Source: Paraburkholderia ultramafica
Lineage (GTDB): Bacteria > Pseudomonadota > Gammaproteobacteria > Burkholderiales > Burkholderiaceae
Direction: 5' to 3'
Assembly (NCBI RefSeq): GCF_902859915.1
Contig: NZ_CADIKK010000001.1
Coordinates: 1-64,000 of the forward strand
DNA: 64,000 bases
A program made the position numbers and the translations under genes. Of this stretch, positions 11,610 to 20,639 are shown piece after piece (the stretch's first letter is position 1; every line of letters starts with the position of its first letter). The notes below the pieces were generated by a model, which made no database searches, was not told the origin of the DNA, and saw nothing but the letters and a program-made list of their open reading frames with translations.

Positions 11610-12173
11610 TCAAGCATTCCGGCAAACCGCGGCGGCGATAACCGCGACCTGCACGCCAATCATTCGCCGCACCTCCGCACCATCGCGGGCGACGTCCTTA
11701 AATCCCTTGATAGCAAACACGATCGCTCGCGCCAGGTCCGTGGCTTCAATATCGAGGTCCGCTTCGGCAAGTGGCGCGCTGATGATGTCGACCAGCAAGT
11801 CTCCGAACGCGGAGTATCCATTGCAGACGGATGCGAATCCCAGATCAAACATGTCTTTTGCATCCGGGTGGGCCTGGACCAATTCGAATCCCTCGGCACC
11901 CCACGCCTCGCAGGCAAAGCGCAGCTTTGCTTCGAAGCCGCGATAGCGTGGCAAGCGCTGGCGAATCTCGTTCAGCTTGTCGGCAACCATCGCGTCCACG
12001 ACCGCATGGAAGATTGCGTCCTTGTCGGGAAACGCCAGATACAGCGTGGGACGTGACAAACCCGCCGCTTGCGCGATGTCTGTCATTGTCGTGCGCGCAT
12101 AGCCATATCGCAGAAATACGTCTATCGCCGCCTGGACCACCTGGTCACGGCGCATGGAAGTTGGTTCGCTCAT
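11610..12173 (-). CDS. TetR-family transcriptional repressor
   Basis: This 187-residue regulator has an N-terminal TetR helix-turn-helix (TMTDIAQAAGLSRPTLYLAF, about 29-48) and a helical C-terminal ligand domain. It is divergent from the SDR gene at 12298, and a palindrome sits over that gene's promoter. The simplest reading is a local repressor of the SDR pair. ATG 12173 (MSEPTSM) was chosen; an 11-codon extension reads into the promoter region. Confidence 0.85.
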   Translation of the reverse strand: MSEPTSMRRDQVVQAAIDVFLRYGYARTTMTDIAQAAGLSRPTLYLAFPDKDAIFHAVVDAMVADKLNEIRQRLPRYRGFEAKLRFACEAWGAEGFELVQAHPDAKDMFDLGFASVCNGYSAFGDLLVDIISAPLAEADLDIEATDLARAIVFAIKGFKDVARDGAEVRRMIGVQVAVIAAAVCRNA

Positions 12174-12207
12174 GCTGGAGATTATGGCATATCGGCGGAA
12201 TGACACT

Positions 12208-12267
12208 TTGACGAAACGTGTAAAGCGGACTAGACTGAAACTGACACATTTTCCAAATTTGTCAGTT
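12208..12267 (+). promoter_or_regulatory. SDR promoter with TetR-type palindrome
   Basis: A near-consensus promoter is visible: TTGACG (12208-12213), 17 bp, TAGACT (12231-12236). Immediately downstream lies a perfect 8-bp inverted repeat, AACTGACA (12239-12246) and TGTCAGTT (12260-12267). It covers the expected start site, an ideal position for repression by the divergent TetR protein. Confidence 0.75.
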
Positions 12268-12297
12268 CGTCATGCCTCATTGCCCCAGGAGATACGC

Positions 12298-13128
12298 ATG
12301 TCCAGTCCCAAAACGTGGTTCGTTACGGGCGCCTCGCGTGGCTTTGGCCGTCGGTGGACGGAAACCGCATTGGCACGCGGCGACAAGGTGGCCGCCACCG
12401 CGCGTGATCCGCAATCGCTCGAAGCCCTGCGAAGCCAGTACGGCGAAGCCGTGCTGCCGCTCGCGCTTGACGTCACCAATCACGAAGAAGTGGTCCGCAG
12501 CGTCAATGACGCGCATCAGCACTTCGGACGCCTCGATGTCGTCCTGAGTGTTGCCGGATATGGCTATATGGGCGCCGTCGAAGAGGTCAGCATGCAGGAC
12601 GCCCGCGCCAATTTCGACACCAACGTGTTCGGCACGTTGTCCGTGATTCAGGCCGCCCTTCCCCTACTTCGGGCGCAAGGATCAGGACACATCCTGCCGG
12701 TGTCGAGTGCCGGCGGAATCGTTGCCTTCCCCACCGGCGGCATCTACGAAGCAACTAAATTTGCCGTGGAGGGCCTTGCCGAAGCACTCGCCGGCGAGGT
12801 TGCCGGCTTCGGGATCAAGGTAACAATCATCGAACCAGGACCGTTCGCCACGGATTTCATGAATGAATCGTCGGTCAGGCAGGCACCGCCTATGCCGGCA
12901 TACGACACCGTGCGTCAGCACCTGGCGTCCATGCTGACGACCGACGCGTTCGGCGATCCTTGCGCAACGGGGGACGCGATCCTGAAGGTGGTCGATTCAC
13001 CGGAGCCCCCGCTTCGCCTCATTCTCGGCACGATGCTGCCGCTGGTCAAGCAGGTCTACGCGGAACGGCTGAAGGTTTGGGAAAGCTGGGAAAGCGTCTC
13101 AAACGCCGCGCAAGGCAGCCGCAACTAA
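12298..13128 (+). CDS. SDR-family oxidoreductase
   Basis: This 276-residue short-chain dehydrogenase has the cofactor motif TGASRGFGR near residues 11-19 and the active-site pair Y-x3-K in IYEATKFAVEG. The NNAG motif is altered to SVAGYG. The ATG follows AGGAGATACGC. It is the first gene after the TetR-controlled promoter and is followed by a related SDR, so both may act on the inducing compound. The substrate is unknown. Confidence 0.85.
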   Translation: MSSPKTWFVTGASRGFGRRWTETALARGDKVAATARDPQSLEALRSQYGEAVLPLALDVTNHEEVVRSVNDAHQHFGRLDVVLSVAGYGYMGAVEEVSMQDARANFDTNVFGTLSVIQAALPLLRAQGSGHILPVSSAGGIVAFPTGGIYEATKFAVEGLAEALAGEVAGFGIKVTIIEPGPFATDFMNESSVRQAPPMPAYDTVRQHLASMLTTDAFGDPCATGDAILKVVDSPEPPLRLILGTMLPLVKQVYAERLKVWESWESVSNAAQGSRN

Positions 13129-13232
13129 CGCATCCGGAATCGCGATGCAGGTCAATCGCGTGTTGCGGTCCCATGCTGCGACTGTGACTAAGGTCGTGGT
13201 TTTAATCCGTTGAATGACTAATGAGGTTCACT

Positions 13233-14117
13233 ATGTCTGATACTTCCAGAACCTGGCTGGTAACCGGCGCCGCTCGCGGACTTGGGCGCCTGATCAGCGA
13301 GGCCGTGCTTGCCGCCGGCGATCGTCTGGTCGCCGGTGCCCGCGATCCGCAACGCCTCGCGGATCTGGTCGATCGCTATAAGGACCGGATTCGTCCGGTC
13401 TCGCTCGATGTCACCGAGGAACTCGCTGCGCAGCGAGCAGTCGACCACGCGCTCAGCGCCTTTGGCCGCCTCGACGTGCTGGTGAACAACGCCGGCTATG
13501 GACGCACTGCTCCGTTCGAGCAAATGACGGCGCAAGTTTTCCGCGACCAGGTGGAAGCCAACCTGTTCGGCGTGGTCAACATGACCCGTGCGGCACTGCC
13601 AGTGATGCGCAAGCAACATGCCGGTCATATCTTCCAGGTGTCATCGGCGGGTGGCCGTACCTCGACGCCGGGATTGTCCGCCTATCAGGCAGCGAAGTGG
13701 GCCGTCGGCGGCTTTAGCGACGTGGTGGCGAAGGAGGTTGCCCACCTCGGCATCCACATCTGCACACTGGAACCGGGCGGGATGCGGACAGACTGGGCTA
13801 GCGAAGCGCGCCGCGGCATTGATGACATGCTGCCGGACTACGAGCAGTCGGTCGGCAAGATGCTCAAGCTTCTGGAAGCCTACGGGGGCCACGAAATCAG
13901 TGATCCCGCGAAGATCGCAACGCTGATCGTCCAGCTGTCGCGGCGCGATGATCTTCCATCGCGCCTGTTGTTAGGCGGCGATGCGCTGCACGTGTGTCAA
14001 CTGGCGGACGCCGAGCGCGCCGCGGAAATGGAGCTGTGGCACGAAACCACGCTTTCCACGCATTTTCCCGACGCGCAGTTACCGGAGGGACTGGATGTGC
14101 TGAAGAAGCGGCGATGA
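13233..14117 (+). CDS. SDR-family oxidoreductase
   Basis: This 294-residue classical SDR has TGAARGLGR, an intact NNAGYG and the catalytic AYQAAKWAVGG. It is similar in sequence and length to the SDR 105 nt upstream, suggesting a tandem duplication. It is probably cotranscribed, since no terminator is visible between the two. The start at 13233 (MSDTSRTW) was preferred over one 4 codons upstream. Confidence 0.85.
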   Translation: MSDTSRTWLVTGAARGLGRLISEAVLAAGDRLVAGARDPQRLADLVDRYKDRIRPVSLDVTEELAAQRAVDHALSAFGRLDVLVNNAGYGRTAPFEQMTAQVFRDQVEANLFGVVNMTRAALPVMRKQHAGHIFQVSSAGGRTSTPGLSAYQAAKWAVGGFSDVVAKEVAHLGIHICTLEPGGMRTDWASEARRGIDDMLPDYEQSVGKMLKLLEAYGGHEISDPAKIATLIVQLSRRDDLPSRLLLGGDALHVCQLADAERAAEMELWHETTLSTHFPDAQLPEGLDVLKKRR

Positions 14118-14118
14118 G

Positions 14119-14307
14119 TTACTGGCCCGCTACACGTCCGGAAACGGACGTGCCGACGGATTCGCCACCATAGCCCGACACGCCCGCTTGCGCCGTAGCA
14201 TTCTGCGCAGCGACTTTTGCCTCGGCAGCCTGCAAATTCTCCGGGTAGTGCAGCCAGTCGCCGGGTTGGTAGCCGGCCTCCTCGACTGCCTGCATGAAGC
14301 GTTGCAT
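14119..14307 (-). CDS. small hypothetical protein
   Basis: A 62-residue frame has a strong GGAGG ribosome site 10 nt before its ATG. The product is mostly helical (MQRFMQAVEEAGYQPGDWLH) with a Gly/Ser-rich tail and no signal peptide. I do not recognise a family. The ribosome site and natural-looking composition argue that it is translated. It converges on the SDR gene, with the two stop codons almost touching. Confidence 0.5.
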   Translation of the reverse strand: MQRFMQAVEEAGYQPGDWLHYPENLQAAEAKVAAQNATAQAGVSGYGGESVGTSVSGRVAGQ

Positions 14308-14708
14308 GATCTCTTAACCTCCAAATTGTTGTTGGTGGCGCGTCAGACAGCGTTTTGCCACAAGCGAACAGAGTTTAAGAGGCAATCTGCCAAGGGCAAA
14401 CGCCAGCTTTCAAAACTCACTGTCTCGCCAAAGTCAGCAATGGAGGACGGAACGTCGCCGATCGCTTCGTCAGAGGAACGCAAGCGGGTCGTCGCGTAAT
14501 GCAGCTCAGCGCGTCACCTCTTCCCGGGCGAATCTTTCGTGGAAAGAATCGACCTGACAAGCGCCAGATATTCCGACACTATCAACGGATTACTGCTCTT
14601 CATTCCTGCGGTGTACACCATCTCGGCCCCAAACATCAATTGCCGCGCTCGATGTCTTCGTTGATTCCACGCCGTCGCAGTTGCGCAATGATCCTGTCCG
14701 GAGCGATC
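14308..14708. other. intergenic, nothing recognised
   Basis: This 400-nt region contains no supported gene or clear regulatory motif other than the ribosome site of the small minus-strand gene at its left end. Confidence 0.5.
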
Positions 14709-15632
14709 TTATCGACTGGCGTGGCTCCGTGCGGGGTTGGTCATCGAGTCGCCCAGTCTCTCCAAAAGGAAGTCGGCAAAGACCGCTACCGCGGGCGGTA
14801 CCGGTGGGCGGCTCGTGTAGACAAGCTGCAGGCCGAGGTCGGTGCTCGAGCGCCGATAGCTCGGCAGCACGCGCACCAGGTTCCCCTTCTCGATAATTGG
14901 CTCAACTATCAATTGCGGCAGAAGCGCAATGCCCAGCCCCGCTATACAGGCCTGCGCCAACACTCGCATATCGTTCACCGCGAACCGGCTGTTGATCGAC
15001 ACCTCCTGACTACCGCGTGGGCCGTGCAGACGCCACGCGTTGCGCCCCTGACGACTGGAAATCGTCAGACAGTCGTGTTCGCTCAACTCACGCAGCGTGC
15101 GTGGTGCAGGGCGCCGTTTCAAATAGGCCGGACTTGCCGCGAGGATCATTTCACTCGGCGCCAGCCGACGTACCCGAAATCCGCTACTGGTCTCGATGCC
15201 CATGCGCAAGGCCAGATCGATGCGCTCGGCGATCAGATCGGAAGGCGTATCGTCGAGCAGAAATTCGACACTGATGTGTGGATAGCGCGCATAGAACTCC
15301 GCCAACCATTCCATTCGAAAGAATTCGAACAGGCCGGCCATCGCGGTGACGCGAACCGAGCCGGACGGTGCCTGCGCATCTGAATGGAGCCGCTCGATCT
15401 CGAAGATCTGGTCAAGCGCCGGCGCATAGCGCTCGAATAGAACCTGCCCCTCCGTGCTCGGCGCGAGCTTGCGCGTCGAGCGATGCAGAAGACGTGTACC
15501 GAGTTGCCCTTCGAGTTGATCGATACGCCGGCTCAGCGTATTCGCCGGCATGCGCAGACGCCGCGCCGCCTCGGAGAAACTGCCGGCGCGGACGACCTGC
15601 ACGAACATCGCAAGATCATTTAGATCGAGCAT
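14709..15632 (-). CDS. LysR-family transcriptional regulator
   Basis: This 307-residue regulator has a LysR winged helix (GSFSEAARRLRMPANTLSRR, about 17-36) and a periplasmic-binding-like effector domain. It diverges from an azoR-NmrA-CMD-pirin-MFS operon with 110 nt between the starts. That spacer holds a perfect inverted repeat suited to LysR binding. It is most likely the activator of that operon in response to an electrophile or quinone. Confidence 0.88.
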   Translation of the reverse strand: MLDLNDLAMFVQVVRAGSFSEAARRLRMPANTLSRRIDQLEGQLGTRLLHRSTRKLAPSTEGQVLFERYAPALDQIFEIERLHSDAQAPSGSVRVTAMAGLFEFFRMEWLAEFYARYPHISVEFLLDDTPSDLIAERIDLALRMGIETSSGFRVRRLAPSEMILAASPAYLKRRPAPRTLRELSEHDCLTISSRQGRNAWRLHGPRGSQEVSINSRFAVNDMRVLAQACIAGLGIALLPQLIVEPIIEKGNLVRVLPSYRRSSTDLGLQLVYTSRPPVPPAVAVFADFLLERLGDSMTNPARSHASR

Positions 15633-15644
15633 GGCATTTCTCCA

Positions 15645-15670
15645 AAAATGGATAAATCAAATCCCATTTT
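15645..15670. promoter_or_regulatory. LysR-type operator, divergent lysR/azoR
   Basis: A perfect 7-bp inverted repeat, AAAATGG and CCATTTT with a 12-nt spacer, lies in the divergent promoter region. Size and location match a LysR recognition site. The azoR start is about 70 nt further on. Confidence 0.6.
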
Positions 15671-15742
15671 ACCGTCTAGTGTGAAACGCTCTCCGTCACC
15701 ATACTTGAGGCATCCCACAGTACCCTTTCGGAGATCAGTCTC

Positions 15743-16348
15743 ATGAAACTCTTACACGTAGATTCCAGCATCCTCGGGCCAGGCTCGGTCAGTCGCCATC
15801 TGTCCGCGGAGGTCGTCGCGACCTTCCAGGGCAGTCATCCCGACCTCGATGTTATCCGTCTCGACCTTGCCTCCACACCGATCGGCCACCTGACGGCTGC
15901 ACACCTCGCGGCGGCGCAAGGCGCGCCCGTCGACGATGCGTTGAAGGCCGACGTTGCCATGGGCCAGACCGCGCTCGAGACGTTCCTCGCGGCCGATATC
16001 GTGGTCGTTGGCGCGCCGATGTACAACTTTGGCGTGCCCTCCCAACTGAAGGCCTGGATCGACCGCATCTCCATCGCCGGGAAGACGTTCCGTTACGGCG
16101 AGCAGGGCCCAGTCGGGCTGTGCGGCGGCAAGAAGTTAATCATCGCCTCGTCGCGCGGTGGCGTGTACAGCGAAGGCTCGCCCACCGCCTTGTTCGATCA
16201 TCAGGAAACCTATCTGAGAGCAGCCTTCGGATTTCTGGGCATCACGGCTATCACGTTCATTCGTGCGGAAGGCGTTGCGATGGGTGAGGAGGCGCGCAAC
16301 GCGGCCATTGCCTCGGCGAAGAAAGAGACCGCCGCGCTCGCCGCGTGA
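15743..16348 (+). CDS. azoR: FMN-dependent NADH-azoreductase
   Basis: This 201-residue flavodoxin-fold quinone/azo reductase has the N-terminal FMN phosphate loop [12 protein letters not shown] (8-19) and the [18 protein letters not shown] signature near 90-107. Such enzymes reduce quinones and azo dyes by two electrons from NADH in the cytoplasm. It is the first gene of a five-gene operon. A paralogue lies at 20640-21254. Confidence 0.92.
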   Translation: MKLLHVDSSILGPGSVSRHLSAEVVATFQGSHPDLDVIRLDLASTPIGHLTAAHLAAAQGAPVDDALKADVAMGQTALETFLAADIVVVGAPMYNFGVPSQLKAWIDRISIAGKTFRYGEQGPVGLCGGKKLIIASSRGGVYSEGSPTALFDHQETYLRAAFGFLGITAITFIRAEGVAMGEEARNAAIASAKKETAALAA

Positions 16349-16387
16349 GGCCGCACCGCCCCCAAAGATACTCACGGGAGAACACCC

Positions 16388-17293
16388 ATGTCGAATACTC
16401 AGAAGCTCATCGCCGTCGTCGGCGCAACCGGTCAGCAAGGCGGCGCCGTCGTGCGCGCGCTCCAGGCGAGCGGTCAATTCAAGGTGCGCGCGTTGACGCG
16501 CAATCCCGCCAGGCATCCGAAACTGGGCGACGAAGTCGTTCTGGCGGAACTCAATCGCCCGGAAACCCTTGAAGCTGCATTTGCCGGAGCGCACGGCGCT
16601 TTCGTGGTGACCAATTCCTGGGAAGCCGGTGCGGAAGAATCCAGACAGGCACTCGCCGCCGTCAACGCAGCGAGAGGCGCCGGCGTGCAGCACTTCATCT
16701 GGTCGACGCTTCCGAACGTGGAGGCGATCAGCCACGGCAAGATCGACGTCCCGCATTTCACCGGTAAGGCGAAGGTCGAGCCTATCGTGAATGAAGCCGG
16801 ATTTGCTCACCACACATTTGTAATTGCTCCGTTCTACTATCAAAATCTGATCGGCGTGATGGCTCCGCAGAAACAAGAAGATGGCACCGCGGGTTGGGCG
16901 CTGCCGCTCGATCCCGAGCGGCGCGTCATCCACATGGGCGATATTTCTGAACTCGGCCGCCTCGTGGCGGGTGCGTTTGCGCATCCCGAACTCGCGGGGC
17001 ACGGTGAGCATTTGCCGCTGGTCGGCGACTTCCTCAGTTTTAACGAGGTCATCGACACCCTGAATCGTCAGGGGAACCGGGTCTCGTTCAAGCAAGTCCC
17101 CCGTGAGGTTTTTGCCAGCTGGTTCCCGGGCGCCGAGGGCATAGCGGCGATGCTTGCCTGGTTCGAAACGCACACGTATCTCGGCTCGGATTCGCACGAT
17201 GCGATCGCGCTCGCGAACAAAGTCGCCGGCCGGCAGCCGACGAAGTTCGCGGCATGGGCCAAAGCGAACTTCGCGCTTCCCGCAGCCACCTGA
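16388..17293 (+). CDS. NmrA-family NAD(P)-binding protein
   Basis: This 301-residue atypical SDR of the NmrA/HSCARG type has the Rossmann motif VVGATGQQGGAVV at the N terminus. It lacks a classical Tyr-Lys active site, so it may be a redox sensor or a quinone-reductase-like enzyme. It starts 40 nt after azoR and follows a GGGAGAACACC ribosome site. The context suggests a role in electrophile or redox stress. Confidence 0.85.
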   Translation: MSNTQKLIAVVGATGQQGGAVVRALQASGQFKVRALTRNPARHPKLGDEVVLAELNRPETLEAAFAGAHGAFVVTNSWEAGAEESRQALAAVNAARGAGVQHFIWSTLPNVEAISHGKIDVPHFTGKAKVEPIVNEAGFAHHTFVIAPFYYQNLIGVMAPQKQEDGTAGWALPLDPERRVIHMGDISELGRLVAGAFAHPELAGHGEHLPLVGDFLSFNEVIDTLNRQGNRVSFKQVPREVFASWFPGAEGIAAMLAWFETHTYLGSDSHDAIALANKVAGRQPTKFAAWAKANFALPAAT

Positions 17294-17322
17294 AATCACC
17301 TCTCACGAACGAGCGAATACCC

Positions 17323-17853
17323 ATGATCCGGATTCCTGCCCACACTGTCGAGGACGCGCCCGATGCGTCGCGCCCGTTTCTGCAAAAAATTGCCCAGTCC
17401 TCGCCGACGGGGCAGCCCCTGAACGTGCATGCCCAAATGGCGCATTCTCCGGCGGTGCTGGCGTCGTACGCATCGCTGCGTGCCGTTACCGCCGAGCATG
17501 GCACCCTCGATCCGAAGGTGAGTTGGGCGCTCAATCTCGCAACGACGGCCGTGGTTGGGAGCGACTACATGATGGCTATCGCCCGTCGATTCGCCCGCGT
17601 GAACGGTTGGACTGACGCACAGATCGCCGCCCTGCAGACAGGCGACGCGACGGGTGACGCCAGGATCGACGCGCTAGCCAGTGTGGTCAGGGAAGCGGCC
17701 GCCAATTCTGGAAACGTCAGCGACGCCACGTGGAAGGCTGCCCAACAAGCCGGCTGGAGCGATGAGCACCTGGCTGAGGCATTCGCGTTCCTCGGGCTGA
17801 CGATGTTCACGGGGTACTTCCTCAATTACGCGCGAACCGATAGGGATATCTGA
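17323..17853 (+). CDS. carboxymuconolactone decarboxylase-like protein lacking cysteines
   Basis: This 176-residue all-helical protein is of the AhpD/CMD fold. Active AhpD-like members carry CxxC in the central helix; here the equivalent stretch reads VVGSDYMMAIARR and the whole protein has no cysteine. A thiol-disulfide peroxidase role is therefore unlikely. It may be a non-redox CMD-type protein. It starts 30 nt after the NmrA gene. Confidence 0.8.
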   Translation: MIRIPAHTVEDAPDASRPFLQKIAQSSPTGQPLNVHAQMAHSPAVLASYASLRAVTAEHGTLDPKVSWALNLATTAVVGSDYMMAIARRFARVNGWTDAQIAALQTGDATGDARIDALASVVREAAANSGNVSDATWKAAQQAGWSDEHLAEAFAFLGLTMFTGYFLNYARTDRDI

Positions 17854-17898
17854 CCACGCGCCTCGTCTATGGCAAGTCAAATACCTGGAGAGCACCTC

Positions 17899-18753
17899 AT
17901 GAATGCAAGTGTCCAAAATTCGCCTACGCCCGTTGTCGGCGTCGGCCGTCACATCATCTTCCGCACGCGCGGCAACGCGCACGGACCGCTCATCCGCATG
18001 GTGAGTGCCACCGACGTCGGCGAGATGATCAAGCCATTCGTATTTCTCGATCTGATCGATACGCAGGAAGCGATGGGCCAGCAGGGTTTCGGCTGGCACC
18101 CGCATTCGGGGATCGCGACCCTGACCCTTGCGATGGAGGGGCGAGGCCGCTATGCCGAATCCACCGGCCACGAAGGCACGATGGATGCGGGCGATATCGA
18201 ATGGATGAGCGCCGGTCATGGCGTCTGGCATTCCGGTTCCGCCGAGCCGCCGCTCAAGGCGTTCCAACTGTGGGTTGCATTGCCGCCAGAGCGCGAACTG
18301 GCTCCCGCGTTCAGCCAGCATCTTTCGGTTAACGAAATCCCCTCGGACGGCCCGGCGCGCGTGCTGCTCGGCCGCAGTGGCGAGGCGGTCAGCCCGATCG
18401 ATGCGCCTCCCGGCCTCAACTATTTCGTTGTGGAGCTCAAAGCCGGCGAGCGCTGGGCCTGCCAGCCGCCGCGGGGCCATCGGGTTGGCTGGGTTGCCGT
18501 GATGGACGGTAGCCTGCGCACGCCCGACCCGGTCGACAAAGGCGAGTTGGCCGTATTCGACCCGTCCGATGCGGCGATCGAATTCGAAGCGGTGACCGAT
18601 GCGCGTTTCGTGCTCGGTACGGCCATCCCGCATCCGCACGATCTTCACCTGGGCCGCTACTCGGTGCACACGAGCCCCGCAGCGCTGGTCGAGGGCGAGC
18701 GCGAAATTGCGCGCATCGGTCGCGAGTTGCGCGCCAAGGGCGTGCTGCGTTGA
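17899..18753 (+). CDS. pirin-family bicupin protein
   Basis: This 284-residue pirin has two cupin domains. The metal-binding His motif HPHSGIATLT (about 68-77) and the MSAGHGVWHSG strand are present. Bacterial pirins include quercetinases and redox-regulated proteins. The ATG follows GGAGAGCACCTC. The operon with an azoreductase and an exporter suggests detoxification of a phenolic or quinone. Confidence 0.88.
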   Translation: MNASVQNSPTPVVGVGRHIIFRTRGNAHGPLIRMVSATDVGEMIKPFVFLDLIDTQEAMGQQGFGWHPHSGIATLTLAMEGRGRYAESTGHEGTMDAGDIEWMSAGHGVWHSGSAEPPLKAFQLWVALPPERELAPAFSQHLSVNEIPSDGPARVLLGRSGEAVSPIDAPPGLNYFVVELKAGERWACQPPRGHRVGWVAVMDGSLRTPDPVDKGELAVFDPSDAAIEFEAVTDARFVLGTAIPHPHDLHLGRYSVHTSPAALVEGEREIARIGRELRAKGVLR

Positions 18754-18800
18754 CCCGTCATTTCGATCTTGAACTGGCAGTGTCCGAAAGGAGTAGTTAA

Positions 18801-20249
18801 ATGACGCATGGCATTGACGAACGCAAGCGCTGGCTTGCCCTCATCGTGCTCTGCCTGGGTGTGCTGATGATCGTGCTGGACACGACCATCGTGAACGTCG
18901 CACTGCCGTCCATCCGGGCGGACCTGGGCTTTACCGAAGTCTCACTCGTGTGGGTGGTCAACGCCTACATGCTGACCTTTGGCGGCTTCCTGCTGCTGGG
19001 CGGGCGGCTGGGCGACCTGTTTGGCCATCGGAGGCTGTTCCTGCTGGGCATCACGCTTTTTACGCTGGCCTCGGCGGCATGCGGTCTGGCAAATTCGCAA
19101 GGCATGCTGATTGTGGCGCGCGCCGTTCAGGGGCTGGGCGGTGCAGTCGTATCGGCCGTGTCGCTGTCACTCATCATGAACCTGTTCACCTCGCCCGCGG
19201 ACCGCGCGAAGGCGATGGGCATCTACGGATTCGTGGGCGGGGGTGGCGGCAGCATCGGCGTGCTGTTGGGCGGGCTGCTGACCAGCACATTTAGCTGGCA
19301 CTGGATCTTTCTCGTCAACCTGCCGATTGGCGTGGCGGTGAATGCCGGGTGCGTGGCGCTGCTGCCGGCGGTGAAGCCGCCGGCGGATCGCGCAAGGCCC
19401 GACGTGGCGGGCGCCATCGCCGTGACCGCATCGCTGATGCTCGCGGTGTACGCCGTCGTGCACGGCAACGAGGCCGGCTGGACGTCCGCGCAGACGCTTA
19501 TCCAACTGGGAATGGCCATCGCGCTCATGATCGCGTTCCTGGTCATCGAATCGCGCGTGCCGCACCCGCTCATGCCGCTGCACATGTTTGCGCTGCGCAA
19601 CCTGGCCACGGCTAACGTGGTGGGCGTATTGTGGGCGGCTGCGCTGTTCGCGTGGTTCTTCATCTCGGCGCTTTACCTGCAGCGCTTGCTGCACTACAAC
19701 GCGATGCAGGTGGGCCTGGCGTTTCTGCCGGCCAACATCATCATGGCGGCGTTTTCGCTGGGGCTGTCGGCCAGGCTGGTGATGCGCTTCGGGATTCGCG
19801 CGCCGTTGTCGCTGGGCCTGCTGGTGGCGGCGCTAGGGCTGTTGCTGTTTGCGCGTGCGCCCGACGGGGGCAACTACGTGCCGGACGTGCTGCCGGGCAT
19901 GCTGCTGATGGGCCTGGGGGCAGGCGTGGCCTTCAACCCGGTGTTGCTGGCCGCGATGAGCGACGTGGCACCGGACGAGTCGGGGCTGGCATCGGGGGTG
20001 ATCAACACGTCGTTCATGATGGGTGGCGCGTTGGGCCTGGCCATCCTCGCGAGCGTGGCGGCGGCGCGTGCGGAAGGCCTGGGTGCTGCAGGCGCCGACG
20101 CCGTTACCGCGCTCAATAGCGGCTACCACCTGGCTTTCCTGCTGGGGGCCGTTGCGGCGGTCATGGCTTCCGCGCTGGCTGGGGCTTTCGTGCGTACGCG
20201 CACGCACGGTCAGGCGCATGGCGAAACGTCGTCCGCAGCGACCATTTAA
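18801..20249 (+). CDS. MFS drug/solvent exporter, DHA2 family
   Basis: This 482-residue transporter has about 14 membrane spans. The MFS motif A appears as GGRLGDLFGHRR near residues 68-79, with D/T-rich motifs typical of EmrB/QacA. It would export a toxic organic compound from the inner membrane using the proton gradient. It is the last gene of the LysR-controlled operon, 47 nt after the pirin gene. Confidence 0.9.
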   Translation: MTHGIDERKRWLALIVLCLGVLMIVLDTTIVNVALPSIRADLGFTEVSLVWVVNAYMLTFGGFLLLGGRLGDLFGHRRLFLLGITLFTLASAACGLANSQGMLIVARAVQGLGGAVVSAVSLSLIMNLFTSPADRAKAMGIYGFVGGGGGSIGVLLGGLLTSTFSWHWIFLVNLPIGVAVNAGCVALLPAVKPPADRARPDVAGAIAVTASLMLAVYAVVHGNEAGWTSAQTLIQLGMAIALMIAFLVIESRVPHPLMPLHMFALRNLATANVVGVLWAAALFAWFFISALYLQRLLHYNAMQVGLAFLPANIIMAAFSLGLSARLVMRFGIRAPLSLGLLVAALGLLLFARAPDGGNYVPDVLPGMLLMGLGAGVAFNPVLLAAMSDVAPDESGLASGVINTSFMMGGALGLAILASVAAARAEGLGAAGADAVTALNSGYHLAFLLGAVAAVMASALAGAFVRTRTHGQAHGETSSAATI

Positions 20250-20301
20250 TGCGGGCTGAGGCTTTCTTTATCTGCCATGCCGAGACCCGTCCAACGGCGG
20301 T

Positions 20302-20535
20302 TTGACCGATTCGAACGACAATCTCTTCGGTCGCCAGGCGTGGGGCGGGATAGCGGGAAACTTCAGCACCGTCAAGGCAGGCGTACAGTTGTCTCCGTTC
20401 GTGCTCTCGCTGATCTCAACAGACGCGCGCAGCGCGTCGTACTATGCCATTGGCGTGCCCATCTACACCGGCAGTGTATTCGTCACCGGTGCCTTCAACT
20501 CAAATGCGATTTCGTATTCGAGCCCGACTCGCCAA
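20302..20535 (+). pseudogene. Gram-negative porin, internal fragment
   Basis: The translation (DNLFGRQAWGGIAGNFSTVK... FNSNAISYSSP) clearly matches the internal beta-strands of Burkholderia OmpC-type porins. The signal peptide, N-terminal strands and the C-terminal half are missing. After about 20535 the homology stops abruptly. The remnant lies between the MFS gene and the second azoR and marks a rearrangement. Confidence 0.7.
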
Positions 20536-20639
20536 GCGCGCTCGCCAGGCGAGGCACACGCGCTGGCGCCGCCAGCGCGAACAAGCGGCGTTGCGATCGC
20601 TCGCAATGCTTCGGCGCCGCGCCCGATTTCCGATCGATA

